DNA of 64,000 bases from Winogradskyella luteola (lineage in GTDB: Bacteria; Bacteroidota; Bacteroidia; Flavobacteriales; Flavobacteriaceae): the NCBI RefSeq assembly GCF_019203985.1, contig NZ_JAGSPD010000001.1:62001-126000 (forward strand). The letters run 5' to 3'. How positions within the stretch are numbered: position 1 is the stretch's first letter; the number at the start of each line of letters is the position of its first letter. This document shows positions 61,253-64,000 of the stretch, one piece after another. The position numbers and the translations under genes were made by a program. The notes beneath the pieces were generated by a model. That model was not told the origin of the DNA. It saw only the letters and a program-made list of their open reading frames with translations, and did not search any database.

Positions 61253-63091
61253 ATGAGCTTAATGCTGGCCATCTTAATCATTACCATAGTCCTTTTTATT
61301 TGGGGCAAGTTTACACCAGATATTATTGCTCTCTTATCTATGCTGAGTCTTTACATATTTGGTATACTGGATTTACCAGAAACATTAAGCGGCTTTAGTA
61401 ACCCGACAGTTATTATGATTGCCGCTTTGTTTATTATAGGAGAAGGATTATCCCAAACAGGTTGGACAGCTTTAGCCGGACAGAAGTTTATTAAAATGGC
61501 AGGTAAAAGTACCACAAAGCTATTACTTATTACTACATTAGGTTCAGGGTTATTATCTGGTGTTGTTAGCAATACCGGTACTGTTGCCACGTTAATGCCT
61601 GTGACCATATCTTCTGCTTGGAGCATAGGAACTTTACCATCTAAACTTTTAATGCCAGTAGCTTTTGGGTCTAACACAGGAGGGTTATTAACGTTAACTG
61701 GCACGCCACCAAACATTATTGTAAACAATACCATGTTAGAGAGTGGCTTAGAAGGATTTTCATTTTTTGAATTTGCATTGATAGGCCTACCGCTTTTACT
61801 AATGGCACTACTCTATTTTAGATGTATCGGATACCGATTATTACCAAAAAACAAAACCAACAATAAACCGGTTGATATAAGTACTACATTCCATAAATGG
61901 ATCGAAGCTTATAAAGTTGATGGTGATTATTATAGGCTTAGAGTACGTTCAGTCTCACCATTATTGAACACCAAAATTAGAGATTGGAATTTTGAAACCA
62001 ATCATAATGTATCAATTCTAAGAATTAAAAGAAGACATCCCAATCGTTTAAAGGGAAACGAACCATACATAGAGTTTCCAACCAATTCCACAGAGTTCCT
62101 TTATCACGACATAATTACAGTTAAGGGAGATACAAAAGCTATCAATGCCTTAATGATTAAATTTAGGTTAGGTCTTTTACCATTAGAACCTATTGCAGAC
62201 GAATTGAGAAATAATCTTGTTAATCAAGAGGTAGGCATGGCAGAAGTCTTAGTGACCCCAAAATCGGTATTAGTAGGAAGAAAAATTAGACTTGGAAACT
62301 TCTTTAAACGTTTTGGTGTGCAATTAATGGCAGCATCTCGTAATAACAAACCTTTTACGGAAAGAGAAATAAAAGTAAAAGCAGGTGATGCTTTCCTTAT
62401 TAGAGGTATTTGGAAAGACATAGAACAGCTTAAGGAACATCACGAAAATTTAGTGATTTGCGGAAGCCCGGAAGGTATGGCAAAAACTGTAACCAACCTT
62501 ACTTATAAATCTTACATTGCTCTTATAGCTTTAGTATTAATGATTGCTTTATTGGTTTTTAAAATTGTTCCGGGTGCTATTGCCGCATTAATAGCTGCTG
62601 GTGTTATTTTAATAACTGGCTGTGTACCAATAACTAAAGCTTACAAAGGAATTAGCTGGATCAGTGTAGTAATGATTGCAGCAATGATACCTATGGGAAT
62701 AGCGCTTCAAAAAACAGGGACTGCAGAACTCATAGCAAATGGCCTTGTAAATTCATTAGGAAGCTTGCATCCTATTGTACTCCTAGGAGGTGTTTTTCTT
62801 TTGACTACAACATTTAGTCAGGTGATTAACAATTCAGCCACAGCAGTTCTAATGGCACCAATAGTAATTATTGCTGCAAATACATTAAGCCTATCTGCAG
62901 CACCTTTTATGATTGCCGTAGCCATAAGTGCTTCAACGGCTTTTTTAACACCTGTTGGCACAACCACAAATGCTATGGTGATGACAGCTGGTGGTTACAA
63001 ATTTATTGATTATGTCAGAGTTGGTGCACCATTGCTTCTGCTCTTCTTAATAACAACATTGTTAGTAGTGCCATTGATTTGGCCATTTTAA
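61253..63091 (+). CDS. SLC13-type anion/sodium symporter with TrkA-C (RCK_C) domains
   Basis: 612 residues. Two halves of membrane segments (residues ~4-190 and ~420-610) frame a cytosolic insert with two RCK_C-like domains (DYYRLRVRSVSPLLNTKIRDW; VGMAEVLVTPKSVLVGRKIRLG). SNTGTVATLMPV and NNSATAVLMAP are the repeated ion-binding motifs. It probably imports a divalent anion such as sulfate or a dicarboxylate. The RCK_C domains suggest ligand control. Confidence 0.9.
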   Translation: MSLMLAILIITIVLFIWGKFTPDIIALLSMLSLYIFGILDLPETLSGFSNPTVIMIAALFIIGEGLSQTGWTALAGQKFIKMAGKSTTKLLLITTLGSGLLSGVVSNTGTVATLMPVTISSAWSIGTLPSKLLMPVAFGSNTGGLLTLTGTPPNIIVNNTMLESGLEGFSFFEFALIGLPLLLMALLYFRCIGYRLLPKNKTNNKPVDISTTFHKWIEAYKVDGDYYRLRVRSVSPLLNTKIRDWNFETNHNVSILRIKRRHPNRLKGNEPYIEFPTNSTEFLYHDIITVKGDTKAINALMIKFRLGLLPLEPIADELRNNLVNQEVGMAEVLVTPKSVLVGRKIRLGNFFKRFGVQLMAASRNNKPFTEREIKVKAGDAFLIRGIWKDIEQLKEHHENLVICGSPEGMAKTVTNLTYKSYIALIALVLMIALLVFKIVPGAIAALIAAGVILITGCVPITKAYKGISWISVVMIAAMIPMGIALQKTGTAELIANGLVNSLGSLHPIVLLGGVFLLTTTFSQVINNSATAVLMAPIVIIAANTLSLSAAPFMIAVAISASTAFLTPVGTTTNAMVMTAGGYKFIDYVRVGAPLLLLFLITTLLVVPLIWPF

Positions 63092-63102
63092 ATTTTTAAC
63101 TC

Positions 63103-64000
63103 ATGGAAACATTATTAAAAGAATCGATTATGAAAACTAGAGACCTCACAAAGTACGGATTGAAAGATACCAATGCACATTGGAACTTATCTCCAGAAGA
63201 ATTACAAGCCATTACCGTAGAAAAAGGAATGGGAAAAGAAACTGTTAACGGCACTTTAGCCATAAATACAGGTAAATTTACAGGGCGTTCTCCTCAAGAC
63301 CGCTTCTTGGTAAAAGACGATTACACAAAAGATCGTGTTTGGTGGGGAAAAACAAATAAAGGTATTTCTCCCGAAAATTTTGATTTCTTACAATCTGAAA
63401 TAGAAAACTACTTAAGCGGAAAAGAAATTTATGTACGAGATGGGTACGTATGTGCTGATCCTGCTTATAAAATGAATGTTAGAACCATTACCGAATATCC
63501 ATGGTCCAACATGTTTATTTATAATATGTTCTTGAGGCCAGAGGCATCAGAATTAGAAAATTTTAAAGAAGAATGGCTAGTGCTTTGTGCACCAGGATAC
63601 GTAGCAAAAGATCCTGAAAGTTGCGGCTTGAGACAAGGTAATTTCTCAATATTAAATTTCACTAAAAAAATAGCACTTGTTGGTGGTTCTGCCTATACAG
63701 GTGAGATGAAAAAAGGTATTTTCTCTGCTTTAAATATGATTTTGCCTGTTGACAAAAACGTTTTACCAATGCACTGTTCTGCAAACGTTGGTGAAGATGG
63801 TGATACAGCTATTTTCTTTGGTCTATCTGGTACTGGTAAAACGACATTATCTGCCGATCCTGATCGAAAATTGATAGGTGATGATGAGCACGGCTGGACA
63901 GCAGAAAACAGAATCTTCAATTTTGAAGGTGGTTGTTACGCAAAAGTTATTGACCTGACTGAAGAAAAAGAACCAGACATCTACCGAGCAATTAAGCCAG
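63103..64000 (+). CDS. pckA: Phosphoenolpyruvate carboxykinase (ATP), 3' end outside window
   Basis: The frame is open to the right edge (299 codons seen). It converts oxaloacetate and ATP to phosphoenolpyruvate, the gluconeogenic entry. INTGKFTGRSPQDRF, a RCCRDGY-like YVRDGYVCADPAYKMNVR and the P-loop GLSGTGKTTLSADPDR with GDDEHGW follow the family order. The start at 63103 gives METLLKESIM; the ATG at 63130 is an alternative. It lies 11 bases after the transporter gene. Confidence 0.95.
   Translation, partial: METLLKESIMKTRDLTKYGLKDTNAHWNLSPEELQAITVEKGMGKETVNGTLAINTGKFTGRSPQDRFLVKDDYTKDRVWWGKTNKGISPENFDFLQSEIENYLSGKEIYVRDGYVCADPAYKMNVRTITEYPWSNMFIYNMFLRPEASELENFKEEWLVLCAPGYVAKDPESCGLRQGNFSILNFTKKIALVGGSAYTGEMKKGIFSALNMILPVDKNVLPMHCSANVGEDGDTAIFFGLSGTGKTTLSADPDRKLIGDDEHGWTAENRIFNFEGGCYAKVIDLTEEKEPDIYRAIKP

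Overview
The window looks like a chromosomal segment of a marine-type member of the Flavobacteriaceae (Bacteroidota). Support comes from the AT-rich composition, two secreted proteins with type IX secretion (T9SS) C-terminal sorting domains, a laminarinase-like GH16 enzyme, a bacillithiol deacetylase (BshB1), DUF4252 and DUF5074 lipoproteins, and promoters of the Bacteroidota form (TTG, 19-22 nt spacer, TAnnTTTG) in front of both tRNAs, rpmH and ribB. I see no transposase, integrase, phage gene or CRISPR array. Most of the segment is core genome.

Layout. 1-6132: a retropepsin-like protein cut by the left edge, a triple CBM48-like lipid-free secreted protein, a UvrD/PcrA helicase, and a membrane-anchored FMN-binding glutamate-synthase-like protein with a small partner. 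6235-13244: a patatin and M1 peptidase pair, a sirtuin, a lipocalin-like lipoprotein, an XRE regulator with its membrane partner, a glycosyltransferase and a heme-binding protein. 13284-20490: a helical repeat gene with purB, then a sigma factor/anti-sigma/DUF4252 operon facing a divergent S41 peptidase. 19423-25767: a vitamin B12 uptake locus, with a cobalamin riboswitch, a BtuB-type TonB receptor and a BtuG-like beta-propeller lipoprotein on the minus strand and a BtuFCD-type ABC transporter on the plus strand. 25898-37777: rmuC, a thioesterase, a T9SS protein, carB, rpmH, cardiolipin synthase, a lytic transglycosylase, a hydrolase, a GNAT protein and a TlpA-like protein.

37920-49629: pheT, a membrane protein, tpx (with a 41-bp tandem duplication at its 3' end), dgkA, a DD-carboxypeptidase-like lipoprotein, then ftsK-lolA-lptF/G-ribB in one direction. 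49637-55686: five minus-strand genes, a secreted GH16 enzyme, a DegT aminotransferase, a nitroreductase, a FemAB-like acyltransferase and an acyl-CoA-dehydrogenase-fold flavoprotein; the last four are the most accessory-looking part. 55883-64000: tRNA-Ser, a DUF3108 protein, two paralogous M28 peptidases, tRNA-His, bshB1, an SLC13 transporter and the first 898 bases of pckA.

The points most worth a second look are the sigma/anti-sigma/DUF4252 operon with its own ECF-type promoter, the XRE/membrane-protein pair with two operator-like repeats, the B12 locus, the aminotransferase/FemAB/flavoprotein cassette, and core enzymes that have lost a regulatory or metal-binding part (CarB without its allosteric domain, RibB with a decayed GTP cyclohydrolase half, a sirtuin without the zinc cysteines). 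None of these can be shown to be new from sequence alone.
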